DNA of 64,000 nt from Pseudonocardia alni (GTDB taxonomy: Bacteria > Actinomycetota > Actinomycetes > Mycobacteriales > Pseudonocardiaceae). The notes under the pieces were generated by a model, which was not told the origin of the DNA, searched no databases, and was given only the letters and a program-made list of their open reading frames with translations. The DNA is taken from positions 1,922,001 to 1,986,000 of the forward strand of contig NZ_PHUJ01000003.1 of the NCBI RefSeq assembly GCF_002813375.1, written 5' to 3'. Position numbers and translations under genes: made by a program. Below are positions 24,265 to 33,001 of the stretch, piece after piece (the stretch's first letter is position 1; every line of letters starts with the position of its first letter).

Positions 24265-25271
24265 GCCCCGACGGCCTGGACCTGACCGCGCTGGACGCGT
24301 TCCTGCGCCGGCACGTCGACGGCTACCGCGGCGGGGTCACCGCCGAACTCGTCTCGGGCGGGCGGTCCAACCTCACCTACCGGGTCACCGACGGCGAGCA
24401 CGTCTGGATCCTGCGCCGCCCCCCGCTCGGCACGCTGACCCCGTCCGCGCACGACATGGGCCGCGAGTACCGGGTCGTCGCCGCCCTCGCCGGGTCCGGG
24501 GTCCCGGTGGCACCGGCGGTGGCGCTGGCCGACGACGCGGTGCTCGGGGTGCCGTTCGCGCTCACCGGGTTCGTCGACGGGATCGTGGTGCGCAGCGAGG
24601 ACGACCTCGCCGCCCTCGACGACGCAGGCGTGCGGGCGACCGCGTTCTCCCTGGTCGACACCCTCGCCGCGCTGCACGCCGTCGACGTCTCCACCGGTCC
24701 GTTGTCCGAGCTGGGCCGCCCCGCCGGGTACCTGCGCCGCCAGGTCGAGCGCTGGTACGGCCAGTGGCAGCGCGTCGCCACCCGCGAGCTGCCCGACGTG
24801 GACACCCTGCACGGCCTGCTCGAGGCGACCTGCCCGGCCGAGAGCGACCACGCCGTCGTGCACGGGGACTTCCGTATCGACAACGCCATCCTCGACCGCG
24901 ACGACCCCACCGTGGTGCGCGCCCTGGTCGACTGGGAGATGGCCACCCTCGGCGACCCGCTGGCCGACCTGGCCCTGCACGTCGTCTACGGCGACCCCGT
25001 GTTCGCCCCGGTCCTGGCCGGGGCCGCGGCCTCCACCAGCCCCCGGATGCCGGGTGCCGACGAGCTGGTGGAGCGCTACGCCGCGGCGTCCGGGCGCGAG
25101 CCGCGGGACTGGGCGTTCCACCGCGGCCTGGCCTACCTCAAGGTCGCCGTCATCGCCGAGGGCATCCATGCCCGGCACCTGCGCGGCGACACCCGCGGCG
25201 ACGGATTCGCGACGGTCGGCGAGGCCACCGCACCGCTGGCAGCAGCCGGTGTGCTCGCCGCCTGCGGCTGA
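24261..25271 (+). CDS. APH-family phosphotransferase (acyl-substrate kinase-like)
   Basis: A 336-aa aminoglycoside-phosphotransferase-fold kinase. The catalytic loop is AVVHGDFRIDNAILD with the Asp and Asn expected, and the metal-binding motif is ALVDWEMATLGDPLADL. The N-terminal ELVSGGRSNLTYRVTDG is the nucleotide-binding loop. In many bacteria and in mammalian ACAD10/11 this kinase type is joined to an acyl-CoA dehydrogenase and phosphorylates 4-hydroxyacyl substrates. Here the two are separate genes joined by an ATGA overlap, which supports the same job. True antibiotic kinase activity is unlikely. Confidence 0.88.
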   Translation: MSPDGLDLTALDAFLRRHVDGYRGGVTAELVSGGRSNLTYRVTDGEHVWILRRPPLGTLTPSAHDMGREYRVVAALAGSGVPVAPAVALADDAVLGVPFALTGFVDGIVVRSEDDLAALDDAGVRATAFSLVDTLAALHAVDVSTGPLSELGRPAGYLRRQVERWYGQWQRVATRELPDVDTLHGLLEATCPAESDHAVVHGDFRIDNAILDRDDPTVVRALVDWEMATLGDPLADLALHVVYGDPVFAPVLAGAAASTSPRMPGADELVERYAAASGREPRDWAFHRGLAYLKVAVIAEGIHARHLRGDTRGDGFATVGEATAPLAAAGVLAACG

Positions 25272-25695
25272 TCCACGGGCTCGGCGTCGATCCGCTCGTG
25301 CTCGGCGTGCTCGAGCAGGCGGTCGGGCACCTCGGCGGGCGGGCCCTCCGGCAGCGCCCGGGCATGCGGGATCGTCGCCGCAGCCCCGGGACGCGCTCAC
25401 GGTCGGCGTCGTGCAGCGCACCGCTCAGCGGCACCTCGCCGGTCGCGCGCCGCAGGTCGGGCCCCACGTCCGCGCCGCGCACGGCGTGCCCATGAGGCCG
25501 GACACCGCCCGCGCGTCGATGGTGTCGGGGACGACGACCCGGTCGCCGTGGCGGCTGGGCGGCCCGGGCAGACCTCGTCGACGCAGTCACGATCGGGTCC
25601 TCGGACGATTGGGATCCCACCGGCCGGGTAGGGCCTCCACAACGGGTGTGGCGCCGGCACGGCGTCACCCAGCAGTCGACGGTGGAGGTTGCCCC
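25272..25695. other. Noncoding or decayed stretch upstream of the molybdopterin enzyme
   Basis: I see no gene with a start, ribosome site and recognisable product here. Third-position GC bias on the minus strand hints at old coding sequence, but the frames break and no family is recognisable. The promoter of the downstream oxidoreductase must lie near its right end; GGTGGAGG is the only clear site, just before ATG 25696. Confidence 0.5.
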
Positions 25696-28059
25696 ATGGA
25701 TGGACACAGCGACGACTACTCGGAGGCCGACCTGGAGGTCAGGTCGCCCGAGGACCACGCCGTCGGTGCGACGGCCGTCGCGGTGTCGATGAAGCGGTCG
25801 CTGGAGCGGATGGGTCCGTCCCGCACCGCCCGCACGCTGCTGAAGCTGAACCAGGCCGAGGGCTTCGACTGCACCAGCTGCGCCTGGCCGGACCCCGACC
25901 CAGGGCACCGCTCGGTCGCCGAGTTCTGCGAGAACGGGGCGAAGGCGATCGCCGAGGAGGCGACGACGCGGCGGGCGACACCGGAGTTCTTCGCCCGCCA
26001 CAGCGTCGCCGAGCTCGACGACCGGTCGGAGTACTGGCTCGGTCAGCAGGGCCGGATCACCCACCCCATGGTGCGACGCCCCGGCGGCACGCACTACGAG
26101 CCGATCGGCTGGGACGACGCGTTCCGGCTCGTCGCCGACGAGCTGAACGGCCTGGACGACCCCGGCGAGGCCACCTTCTACACCTCCGGGCGTGCGTCCA
26201 ACGAGGCCGCGTTCGTCTACCAGCTCTTCGCCAGGGCGTTCGGGACGAACAACCTGCCGGACTGCTCGAACATGTGCCACGAGTCGACCTCGATCGCCCT
26301 GCAGGAGTCGATCGGGATCGGCAAGGCCAGCGTGACGCTGCCCGACCTGCTCGAGGCGGACGTCATCGTCATCGCCGGGCAGAACCCGGGCACCAACCAC
26401 CCGCGGATGCTGACCCAGCTCGAGCACGCCAAGAAGAACGGCGCCACGATCCTCACGATCAACCCGCTGCGCGAGGCCGGGCTGATGCGGTTCAAGAACC
26501 CGCAGACCCCCCAGGGGGTGCTCGGGCGCGGTACCGACATGTCCGACCTGCACCTGCCGGTCCGGGTCAACGGCGATCTGGCGCTGTTCCAGGCCATCGG
26601 CTCGCTGCTCGTCGAGTGGGACGCCCTCGACCACGAGTTCCTCGACCGCCACACCACCGGCTTCGACGCCTGGCGCGAGCACGTCGCCTCGATCGATCGC
26701 GACGCCGTCACCCGGTCCACCGGGCTGTCCTGGGCCGAGATCACCCGGGCCGCGGCCCTGTTGCGGGACTCGCGCAAGACCGTCTTCTGCTGGGCGATGG
26801 GCCTCACCCAGCACCGCAACGGCGTCGCGACGATCAAGGAGGTCGTCAACGTCGCCCTGGCCCAGGGCAACATCGGTCGTCCGGGCGCCGGGCTGTTCCC
26901 GGTCCGCGGCCACTCCAACGTCCAGGGCGACCGCACCATGGGCATCTGGGAACGCGTCCCGGACTCCTTCCTCGACTCCCTGCAGACCGAGTTCGCGTTC
27001 GACCCGCCCCGCGCACACGGTTTCGACACCGTCGACAGCATCCGGGCCATGCGCGACCGCCGGGTGAAGGTCTTCGTCGGCCTCGGCGGCAACTTCCTGC
27101 AGGCCGCACCGGACACCGACGTCACGACCGCGGCGCTGAGCGGCACCCGGCTGACCGTGCAGATCTCGACGAAGATCAACCGGTCGCACCTGCACGGCGG
27201 CCGGACCGCGCTGATCCTGCCCACCCTGGGCCGGACCGAGCGCGACGTCCAGGAGTCCGGACCGCAGTTCGTCTCGGTCGAGGACTCCACGTGCTCGGTG
27301 CACTCGTCCCGCGGCCCGCTGCCGCCGGCGAGCCCGCACCTGCGTTCCGAGGTCGCGATCATCACCGGGATCGCCGAGGCCACCCTGGGCGACCGGTACG
27401 GCATCGACTGGGCGGCGATGCGCGGGGACTACCGCCGCATCCGCGACCACATCTCCCGCGTCGTGACCGGGTGCGAGAGCTACGAGGTGAACGTCCGCCG
27501 CCCCGGCGGGTTCGTCCTGCCGCACCCGCCGCGGGACTCGCGGACCTTCGAGACCGCGTCCGGCCGCGGCGAGTTCGAGGTGTCCCCGATCGAGGTACTG
27601 GAGGTGCCCGACGGGCACCTGCTGCTCCAGACCCTGCGCAGCCACGACCAGTTCAACACCACCATCTACGGCCTGTCGGACCGCTACCGCGGCATCGAGG
27701 GCGGACGGCGGGTCGTGTTCTGCCACCGCGAGGACATCGCCGCGCTCGGGTACACCGAGGGCGACCACGTCGACCTGATCACGCGCTGGGAGGGCGACGA
27801 GCACGTCCGGTGCGCACCCGGCTTCCGGCTGGTCGCCTACGACGTCCCGCGGGGCACCGCGGCGGCGTACTACCCGGAGACGAACCCGCTGGTCCCGCTC
27901 GACGCCACCGCACTGAAGAGCAACCAGCCGGCGTCGAAGTCGGTCGTGATCAGGCTCGGCGTCGCCGGCAGCACCGAGTGCGACACGCGGGGCGCCCAGG
28001 GTGCGGTCGGCGACGACGAGGGCCACAAGTCCCGGCCGGAGGTGTCACACCTGTCCTGA
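25696..28059 (+). CDS. YdeP/FdhF-type molybdopterin oxidoreductase
   Basis: A 787-aa molybdopterin-dependent oxidoreductase of the YdeP-like alpha-subunit group (formate-dehydrogenase H relatives). An N-terminal FDCTSCAWPDP carries two of the few Cys, in place of the four-Cys iron-sulfur motif of true formate dehydrogenases. The cofactor domains show FYTSGRASNEAAFVYQLFAR, NMCHESTSIAL, VIAGQNPGTNHPRMLTQLE and RGHSNVQGDRTMG. The C-terminal MopB-binding domain has RGTAAAYYPETNPLVPLDA. The residue at the metal-ligand position appears to be Cys in SNMCHES. The natural substrate is unknown; in E. coli YdeP is linked to acid stress. It stands alone, without fdhD or electron-transfer subunits. Confidence 0.85.
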   Translation: MDGHSDDYSEADLEVRSPEDHAVGATAVAVSMKRSLERMGPSRTARTLLKLNQAEGFDCTSCAWPDPDPGHRSVAEFCENGAKAIAEEATTRRATPEFFARHSVAELDDRSEYWLGQQGRITHPMVRRPGGTHYEPIGWDDAFRLVADELNGLDDPGEATFYTSGRASNEAAFVYQLFARAFGTNNLPDCSNMCHESTSIALQESIGIGKASVTLPDLLEADVIVIAGQNPGTNHPRMLTQLEHAKKNGATILTINPLREAGLMRFKNPQTPQGVLGRGTDMSDLHLPVRVNGDLALFQAIGSLLVEWDALDHEFLDRHTTGFDAWREHVASIDRDAVTRSTGLSWAEITRAAALLRDSRKTVFCWAMGLTQHRNGVATIKEVVNVALAQGNIGRPGAGLFPVRGHSNVQGDRTMGIWERVPDSFLDSLQTEFAFDPPRAHGFDTVDSIRAMRDRRVKVFVGLGGNFLQAAPDTDVTTAALSGTRLTVQISTKINRSHLHGGRTALILPTLGRTERDVQESGPQFVSVEDSTCSVHSSRGPLPPASPHLRSEVAIITGIAEATLGDRYGIDWAAMRGDYRRIRDHISRVVTGCESYEVNVRRPGGFVLPHPPRDSRTFETASGRGEFEVSPIEVLEVPDGHLLLQTLRSHDQFNTTIYGLSDRYRGIEGGRRVVFCHREDIAALGYTEGDHVDLITRWEGDEHVRCAPGFRLVAYDVPRGTAAAYYPETNPLVPLDATALKSNQPASKSVVIRLGVAGSTECDTRGAQGAVGDDEGHKSRPEVSHLS

Positions 28060-28078
28060 CCGTGAGGCGTGCCGGGGC

Positions 28079-28765
28079 TCACCAGGGGACGACCGCTCCG
28101 GTGTGGTCGAGGAACTGCAGGCCGCCGTCGTGCGCGTGGCCCACCAGGACCTCGGCCACCCCGCGCGCGCTCTCTGCGACGGTCAGCCGGGCCCCGGGGC
28201 CGCCCAGCTCGGTCTGCACCCACCCCGGGTGCAGGAGCAGCAGGGTGCGCGGGTCCTGCGCCGTCCGGGCGGCGTAGCTGCGCATGAGCTGGTTGAGCGC
28301 GGACTTGCTCGCCCGGTAGACCTCGTGCCCGCCCCGGGTGTTGAACCCGATGCTGCCCTGCCGCGACGACATGACACCGATCGTGCCGGTGGGCGGGACC
28401 AGCGGGGCGAGCCCCTCGACGACCCGCATCGGGCTCAGCGCGTTGGTCACCATGACCTCGACGAACACCTCGGTGGGCACCTGAGCGGCCGGCACGTCGG
28501 CGTCGGTGATGCCGGCGTTGACGAACAACAGGTCGATCCGGCGGCCGCCGAGCCGCTCGCGCAGCGCGTCGATCTGCCCGGTGTCGGTGATGTCGAGGTG
28601 CTCGACGGTCACCCGCCCGGCCCGGTCGGCGAGTGCCGCGAGGGCCTCCGGGGTCTCACCACGCACGGTGGCGACGATGTCGAACCCCCGCTCGGCGAGT
28701 TCGCCCGCCAGGGCGAGCCCGAGTGAGCGCGAGGCCCCGACGACGAGTGCGGTGCGGTCGGTCAT
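28079..28765 (-). CDS. SDR-family oxidoreductase
   Basis: A 228-aa short-chain dehydrogenase/reductase of the compact CsgA-like type. The nucleotide-binding motif is VVGASRSLGLALA at residues 8-20; the NAG strand motif is FVNAGITDAD; catalytic YRASKSALN gives Tyr and Lys, with MSSRQGSIG holding the catalytic Ser. It reduces or oxidises an unknown carbonyl/alcohol with NAD(P). ATG 28765 overlaps the MarR gene stop, so the pair is one operon under MarR control. It converges on the molybdopterin oxidoreductase. Confidence 0.88.
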   Translation of the reverse strand: MTDRTALVVGASRSLGLALAGELAERGFDIVATVRGETPEALAALADRAGRVTVEHLDITDTGQIDALRERLGGRRIDLLFVNAGITDADVPAAQVPTEVFVEVMVTNALSPMRVVEGLAPLVPPTGTIGVMSSRQGSIGFNTRGGHEVYRASKSALNQLMRSYAARTAQDPRTLLLLHPGWVQTELGGPGARLTVAESARGVAEVLVGHAHDGGLQFLDHTGAVVPW

Positions 28766-29223
28766 GTCTGCTCCTGGGTATCGATGCGGGGGTCGCCGGC
28801 GAGCCCGTTCTCGATCCGGCGCAGCAGGACGACGGCCGTGTCGATCCCCGCGGGGTCGTCGGCGACCCCGGCGAGCAGCTCGCTCCAGATGCGACGCAGC
28901 TCGCGCAGGTTCTGCTCGGCGCGGTCGGTCGGGTACAGGCGGACCCGGCGCGCGTCGTCGGGGTCGGACACGCGCCGCACCAGGCCCTTGGCCTCGAGGT
29001 TGCGCAGCGCCCGGCTGGTGTTGCTGGAGATCAGCCGGGTCGCCCGGGCGACGGCACCGGCGGTGATGCCCGGCTCCCGGTCGACCACGCGCATCACCGC
29101 GCTCTCCAGCGGGGTCCAGCTCTCCCCGGCGAACGCGGGCTCCTTCGACGCGTGGATGAGCCTGCCGACCGCGAGGATGCGGTCGGCCAGCTCGAACAGC
29201 CGGGTCTCCTGGTCGTCGTCCAC
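28762..29223 (-). CDS. MarR-family transcriptional regulator
   Basis: A 153-aa MarR regulator. The winged helix spans about residues 35-110: WTPLESAVMRVVDREPGI, then AVARATRLISSNTSRALRNLEAKGLVRR with the wing DPDDARRVRLYPT. Flanking helices form the dimer interface. The start is GTG 29223. It is the first gene of the MarR-SDR operon, and a near-perfect inverted repeat at 29241-29262 just upstream is a likely autoregulatory operator. The ligand is unknown; an effect on the Rieske operon just upstream is possible but not shown. Confidence 0.88.
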   Translation of the reverse strand: MDDDQETRLFELADRILAVGRLIHASKEPAFAGESWTPLESAVMRVVDREPGITAGAVARATRLISSNTSRALRNLEAKGLVRRVSDPDDARRVRLYPTDRAEQNLRELRRIWSELLAGVADDPAGIDTAVVLLRRIENGLAGDPRIDTQEQT

Positions 29224-29240
29224 GCCGTCACGGTACCCGA

Positions 29241-29262
29241 ATAGCTGTCACAAGACAGGTAT
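29241..29262. promoter_or_regulatory. Inverted repeat, probable MarR operator
   Basis: Arms ATAGCTGTC and GACAGGTAT flank ACAA, pairing 8 of 9 bases. The repeat ends at 29262, the last base of the Rieske oxygenase gene, and lies 18 bp before the MarR start. Position and symmetry fit MarR autoregulation. Confidence 0.6.
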
Positions 29263-30593
29263 CAGACGATAGTGTTCGGGTCCGGGAACATCCGCACGGC
29301 GGTGATGTCGTCGCCGGCCGGGACCCGGTCGAGGCCGACCATCCGGTCGACGACCATGTTCTGGAAGCGGTGGACGGGCTCCTCGAAGCGGAAACACATC
29401 CGGCCGCCGCGGAAGGCCGGGTCCACCAGGCCCTGCTGGACCCGCTCGACGATCTCCAGGTCCTGGCGGTTGACCAGGTCCCAGAACGCCTCGAGCTGGT
29501 CGAGCCCCGCGCGGCCGTCCTCGTCGTCGACGAACTCGGGGTGGGTGAGCAGCACCGCGGTCTCCTCCGTCCGGCCGGCCGCCACCGGGCGGTTGAGCAG
29601 CACGAAGGCGTGGTTGGGCAGGACCACCAGCGCGCAGCTGGGGAACAGCCAGACGAAGCGGCCGCTGTCCGCGTCGTCGGGGCCGAGCGTGCTCAGCGGC
29701 GCCGGGCCGTCCCAGCCGCCTGCCTCGGTGTTGCGCGACACCGGGGTGGTGCACATGCCCGTGTACATGCCGGGGCCCTGCCAGCGGTAGTGGTCGGAGA
29801 ACCGCGAGACCCGGTTGAGCTCGGGGTGCACCCAGGGCAGATGGTAGTACTCCATGAAGTTCTCGCCGACGAGCTTGTAGTTGGCCGCGACGTCGTAGCG
29901 GCGGCGACGGCGGGGCGACCAGGTCTCCAGCCGGTGGTCGGCGAACCGGGCGGGCAGGTCACCGAGCTGCTCGCGCAGCGGGCCCGGGTCGCGGCCGAGG
30001 TGGACGAACAGCAGGAACCCCCAGCTGTCGACGGCGACGGGGAGCAGCCCCTGGTCGGCGCGGTCGAAGCCGGTGGCGACCGAGGTGTCGAACACGGGCT
30101 CCTGCCCGGCCGGGACGTCGGAGCCCTCGAACAGCGGGGTGCCCAGGCACGCGCCGTCGGTGTCGTAGGTCCAGCTGTGGTACGGACAGCGGATGCGGCC
30201 GCGCCTGCCGACCTCGCGGGCGTCGGCGGCGAGCAGCCGGGTGGCGCGGTGGCGGCAGACGTTGTGGAAGGCGCGCAGCTCACCGTGCCGGTTGCGGGTG
30301 ACGATCACCGACCGCCCCGCGACCTCGACGACGATGCAGGCGCCGTGCCGGTCGACGTCGGCGGTGAGGCCGACCGCGACCCAGCCGGTCGCGAACACCC
30401 GCTCCCGTTCGAGGGCGAAGAACTCCGGTGAGGTGTAGGCGTCGGGCAGCAGGGTCGACGCCTGGTCCACCGGGAGGCGGGTGTGCCGGTAGGTGGCCTC
30501 GTCGCCGAACGTGGCGGGGTCGACCGGCCGGGCGGGCAGGGCGTCGTGGGGGGCGGGCGCCGGGCCCGGGGTGACCGGGAGGTCGATGCTCAC
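29262..30593 (-). CDS. Rieske non-heme iron oxygenase (glycine-betaine/quaternary-amine type)
   Basis: A 443-aa Rieske oxygenase. The [2Fe-2S] ligands are C113, H115 (VCRHRA) and C136, H139 (RCPYHSW). The mononuclear iron site lies in VGENFMEYYHLPWVHPEL. The N-E-F-M-E-Y-Y-H pattern and the neighbour encoding a sarcosine-oxidase-like enzyme point to the GbcA/stachydrine/carnitine group, which demethylate or cleave quaternary amines. GTG 30593 is the start, after GAGGAGACCCCC. The usual ferredoxin reductase (GbcB) is not adjacent, so electrons must come from elsewhere. Alternatives are oxygenases of other methylamines. Confidence 0.86.
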   Translation of the reverse strand: MSIDLPVTPGPAPAPHDALPARPVDPATFGDEATYRHTRLPVDQASTLLPDAYTSPEFFALERERVFATGWVAVGLTADVDRHGACIVVEVAGRSVIVTRNRHGELRAFHNVCRHRATRLLAADAREVGRRGRIRCPYHSWTYDTDGACLGTPLFEGSDVPAGQEPVFDTSVATGFDRADQGLLPVAVDSWGFLLFVHLGRDPGPLREQLGDLPARFADHRLETWSPRRRRRYDVAANYKLVGENFMEYYHLPWVHPELNRVSRFSDHYRWQGPGMYTGMCTTPVSRNTEAGGWDGPAPLSTLGPDDADSGRFVWLFPSCALVVLPNHAFVLLNRPVAAGRTEETAVLLTHPEFVDDEDGRAGLDQLEAFWDLVNRQDLEIVERVQQGLVDPAFRGGRMCFRFEEPVHRFQNMVVDRMVGLDRVPAGDDITAVRMFPDPNTIV

Positions 30594-30625
30594 GGGGGTC
30601 TCCTCTCGTCGCGGGACGGACGGGC

Positions 30626-31810
30626 TCAGGTGTGGAAGCTGCGCCCGAAGGCGGGGTCGGTCAGCGCGGGCCGGGTGACGGAGAAGGCGTCGACCGGATG
30701 CGCCGGCTCCTTCCCGAGAGCGAGGTCGGTGAGCAGCCCACCGATCAGCGCGGCGAACTTGTACGCGTGCCCCGCCCCGATGGCGACGACGACCTGCGGG
30801 GTGCCGGGCAGGGTGTCGAGGACGAAGTCCTGGTCCGGCGGGACGGTGTAGAGACAGGTCCTCGAATACAGCTCCGGACCGCGGAACCGCGGCAGGTGCC
30901 GGGCGAGGAAGGCGTCGTAGCGCTCGCGGCGGACCGGGTCGGGATCGAACGAGCGGCCGTCGGCGGTGGTCTCCTCGCCGCCCATGTGCTGACCGAGCTT
31001 GGTCGCGACCTCGCCGTACACCGGGAAGCCGTAGAAGTTGTGCTCGCCGTGCCACATGAAGACCGGGAAGCGGCCGGGCGAGAACTCGGCCAGGTGCGGG
31101 GTCGCGTAGTAGGTGACCTGCTCGCGCAGCACGGTCAGCGGCAGCCGCAGTCCGACCCCGGCGAGCAGCTGGTTGGTCCAGGCGTCGGCGGCCAGCACGA
31201 CGCGGTCGGCGCGCAGGGTGCCCCCGTCGGTGACGACCGCGACCCCGCCGCCGTCGGCCCGGATCGACCGGACCGGGGTGTGCGGGCGGACCTCGGCGCC
31301 GTGCGCCCGGGCCAGCGCGACGTGCACCGCGTTCGCCCGCGCGGCGTCGACGATGCCGGAGTCCTCCTGGTAGAGGGCCTGCTCGCCGCCGGAGGTCCGG
31401 AACTGGGGCCAGCGCCCGGTGAGGGCGTCGGCGTCGAGCAGCTCGTAGCCGACGCCGTGGCGGTCGAACAGCGCGGTGTAGCCCTCGATGTTGCGGGTGC
31501 CGGTCGCGGTGCCCGCGCGGGCGACCCGGTCCTCGATCACCAGCCCGCCGGTGCGGGTGACGAGCCGCTGACCGGACTCCTCCTCGACGGCGGCCCAGGC
31601 CCGGTAGGCGGGTGCGGCCAGGGCGGCGTAGGCGTCCTGGTGCTGGGCGAGCCGGATGATCCGCGAGTGGTCCTGGGAGGCGCCCCGGTGGTGGCCGAGC
31701 GCGAACTGCTCCAGGCCCAGTACCCCCGGCCCGAGCTCGGTGGCGAGCCGGTGCAGCGCGGCCGAGCCGAGCCCCCCGAGGCCGATGACGATCGCGCGGT
31801 ACGCACCCAT
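30626..31810 (-). CDS. Monomeric sarcosine oxidase-like flavoprotein (SolA/MSOX family)
   Basis: A 394-aa flavin amine oxidase. The FAD-binding GxGxxG is IGLGGLGSAALHRL at residues 9-22. C319 in TCLYTVPPDQDFVLD is at the place of the Cys that binds FAD covalently in monomeric sarcosine oxidase. GAGHAYKFAALIGGLLTDLA near the C-terminus is the second FAD contact. It oxidises N-methyl amino acids such as sarcosine or N-methyltryptophan, giving formaldehyde and H2O2. AGGAG precedes ATG 31810. It is first in an operon with the Rieske oxygenase, consistent with stepwise N-demethylation. Confidence 0.88.
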   Translation of the reverse strand: MGAYRAIVIGLGGLGSAALHRLATELGPGVLGLEQFALGHHRGASQDHSRIIRLAQHQDAYAALAAPAYRAWAAVEEESGQRLVTRTGGLVIEDRVARAGTATGTRNIEGYTALFDRHGVGYELLDADALTGRWPQFRTSGGEQALYQEDSGIVDAARANAVHVALARAHGAEVRPHTPVRSIRADGGGVAVVTDGGTLRADRVVLAADAWTNQLLAGVGLRLPLTVLREQVTYYATPHLAEFSPGRFPVFMWHGEHNFYGFPVYGEVATKLGQHMGGEETTADGRSFDPDPVRRERYDAFLARHLPRFRGPELYSRTCLYTVPPDQDFVLDTLPGTPQVVVAIGAGHAYKFAALIGGLLTDLALGKEPAHPVDAFSVTRPALTDPAFGRSFHT

Positions 31811-31917
31811 CCGTCGTGCTCCTGTCGTTCCGCGGTGTGCTGACGACGACAGGGTGGGCGCCGGAAACCATTCAGGTCCATCACAGAATCGGACCCGGAA
31901 TCTTGTACGTTCCGCGA

Positions 31918-32844
31918 ATGATCGACCGGAGGCTGGGGGTGCTGGCCGCGATCGCCCGGCACGGGACGGTGACCGCGGCGGCCGAGGTGTGCCGGATGAC
32001 GCCGTCGTCCGCCTCGCACCAGATGCAGGCGCTGGCCCGCGAGCTCGGGGTGACGCTGCTCGAACCCGACGGGCGACGGGTGCGCCTGACCGCCGCGGCG
32101 CGGACCCTGCTGGCGCACGGCGAGACGCTGCGGGCGCAGTGGGAACGGGCGCAGGCCGACCTGGCGGCCCACCGCGACGGCGACACCGGCGGGGCGCTGC
32201 GGTTCTGCGGGTTCTCCACCGCGGCGGCCGCCGTCGTGCCGGAGGTGCTGGGACGGCTGCGCACCGCCCACCCCGGGTGGGAGCTGCAGCTGCGGGAGTG
32301 CGAGCCGGCCCGGGCGTTCGACCTGCTCGCCGCGGGTGACACCGACATCGTGGTGGTCGTCGCGACGTCGAGCCTCCCGCCGGTGACCGACCCGGCGTTC
32401 GACCAGCGGACCCTGTTCGACGAGCCCCTGGACCTGCTGGTCGGCCCGGACCACCCGCTGGTCGGACGCGCGGACGTGGCACTGGCCGACACGGCCGCGG
32501 AGCGGTGGATCTGCAGCAACCCGGGACGCGCCTACCACCAGCTCGTGACGATGGCCTGCGCCGGCGCGGGGTTCACGCCCGACATCGCCCACCACGCCGA
32601 CGAGTGGGACACCGGCGCCGCGCTCGTCTCCCGCGGGTTCGGCGTCGCGCTGGTCCCCCGCCTGGCCGACGTCCCGGCCCGGCACGAGACCCGGCGCATC
32701 CGGATCGGCACGCCGCCGGTGCCGATCCGCCGGGTGGTCGCCGCGGTCCGCGCCGGTGCGCGGCACCGGCCCGCGGTGGCCGCCGGGCTGGCGACCCTGG
32801 ACGAGGTGTGCCGGGAGCTGGCCGACCGGCTCGCCGCGACCTGA
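31918..32844 (+). CDS. LysR-family transcriptional regulator
   Basis: A 308-aa LysR-type regulator. The N-terminal winged helix covers residues 1-60 (LAAIARHGTVTAAAEVCRMT, then SASHQMQALARELGVTLLE). The periplasmic-binding-fold effector domain begins near residue 90 (GALRFCGFSTAAAAVVPEVL). It is divergent from the sarcosine-oxidase/Rieske operon with 107 bp between the starts, the usual layout of a LysR activator and its target. The effector is likely a substrate or product of that pathway. Confidence 0.9.
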   Translation: MIDRRLGVLAAIARHGTVTAAAEVCRMTPSSASHQMQALARELGVTLLEPDGRRVRLTAAARTLLAHGETLRAQWERAQADLAAHRDGDTGGALRFCGFSTAAAAVVPEVLGRLRTAHPGWELQLRECEPARAFDLLAAGDTDIVVVVATSSLPPVTDPAFDQRTLFDEPLDLLVGPDHPLVGRADVALADTAAERWICSNPGRAYHQLVTMACAGAGFTPDIAHHADEWDTGAALVSRGFGVALVPRLADVPARHETRRIRIGTPPVPIRRVVAAVRAGARHRPAVAAGLATLDEVCRELADRLAAT

Positions 32845-33001
32845 CCGCCGGACCCCGGCCTAGGGGCCCGGGCGTTCCGGTGGGACGACGTCCAGTGCGT
32901 GACGACGGCGGGCCCCCTCCGGACCGAGCATCGCGGACCGGGTCCTGGTCGTGCGGAAGGCCGCGGCCAGCGGCAGCACGCGGCGACGGTACCCGCCACG
33001 A

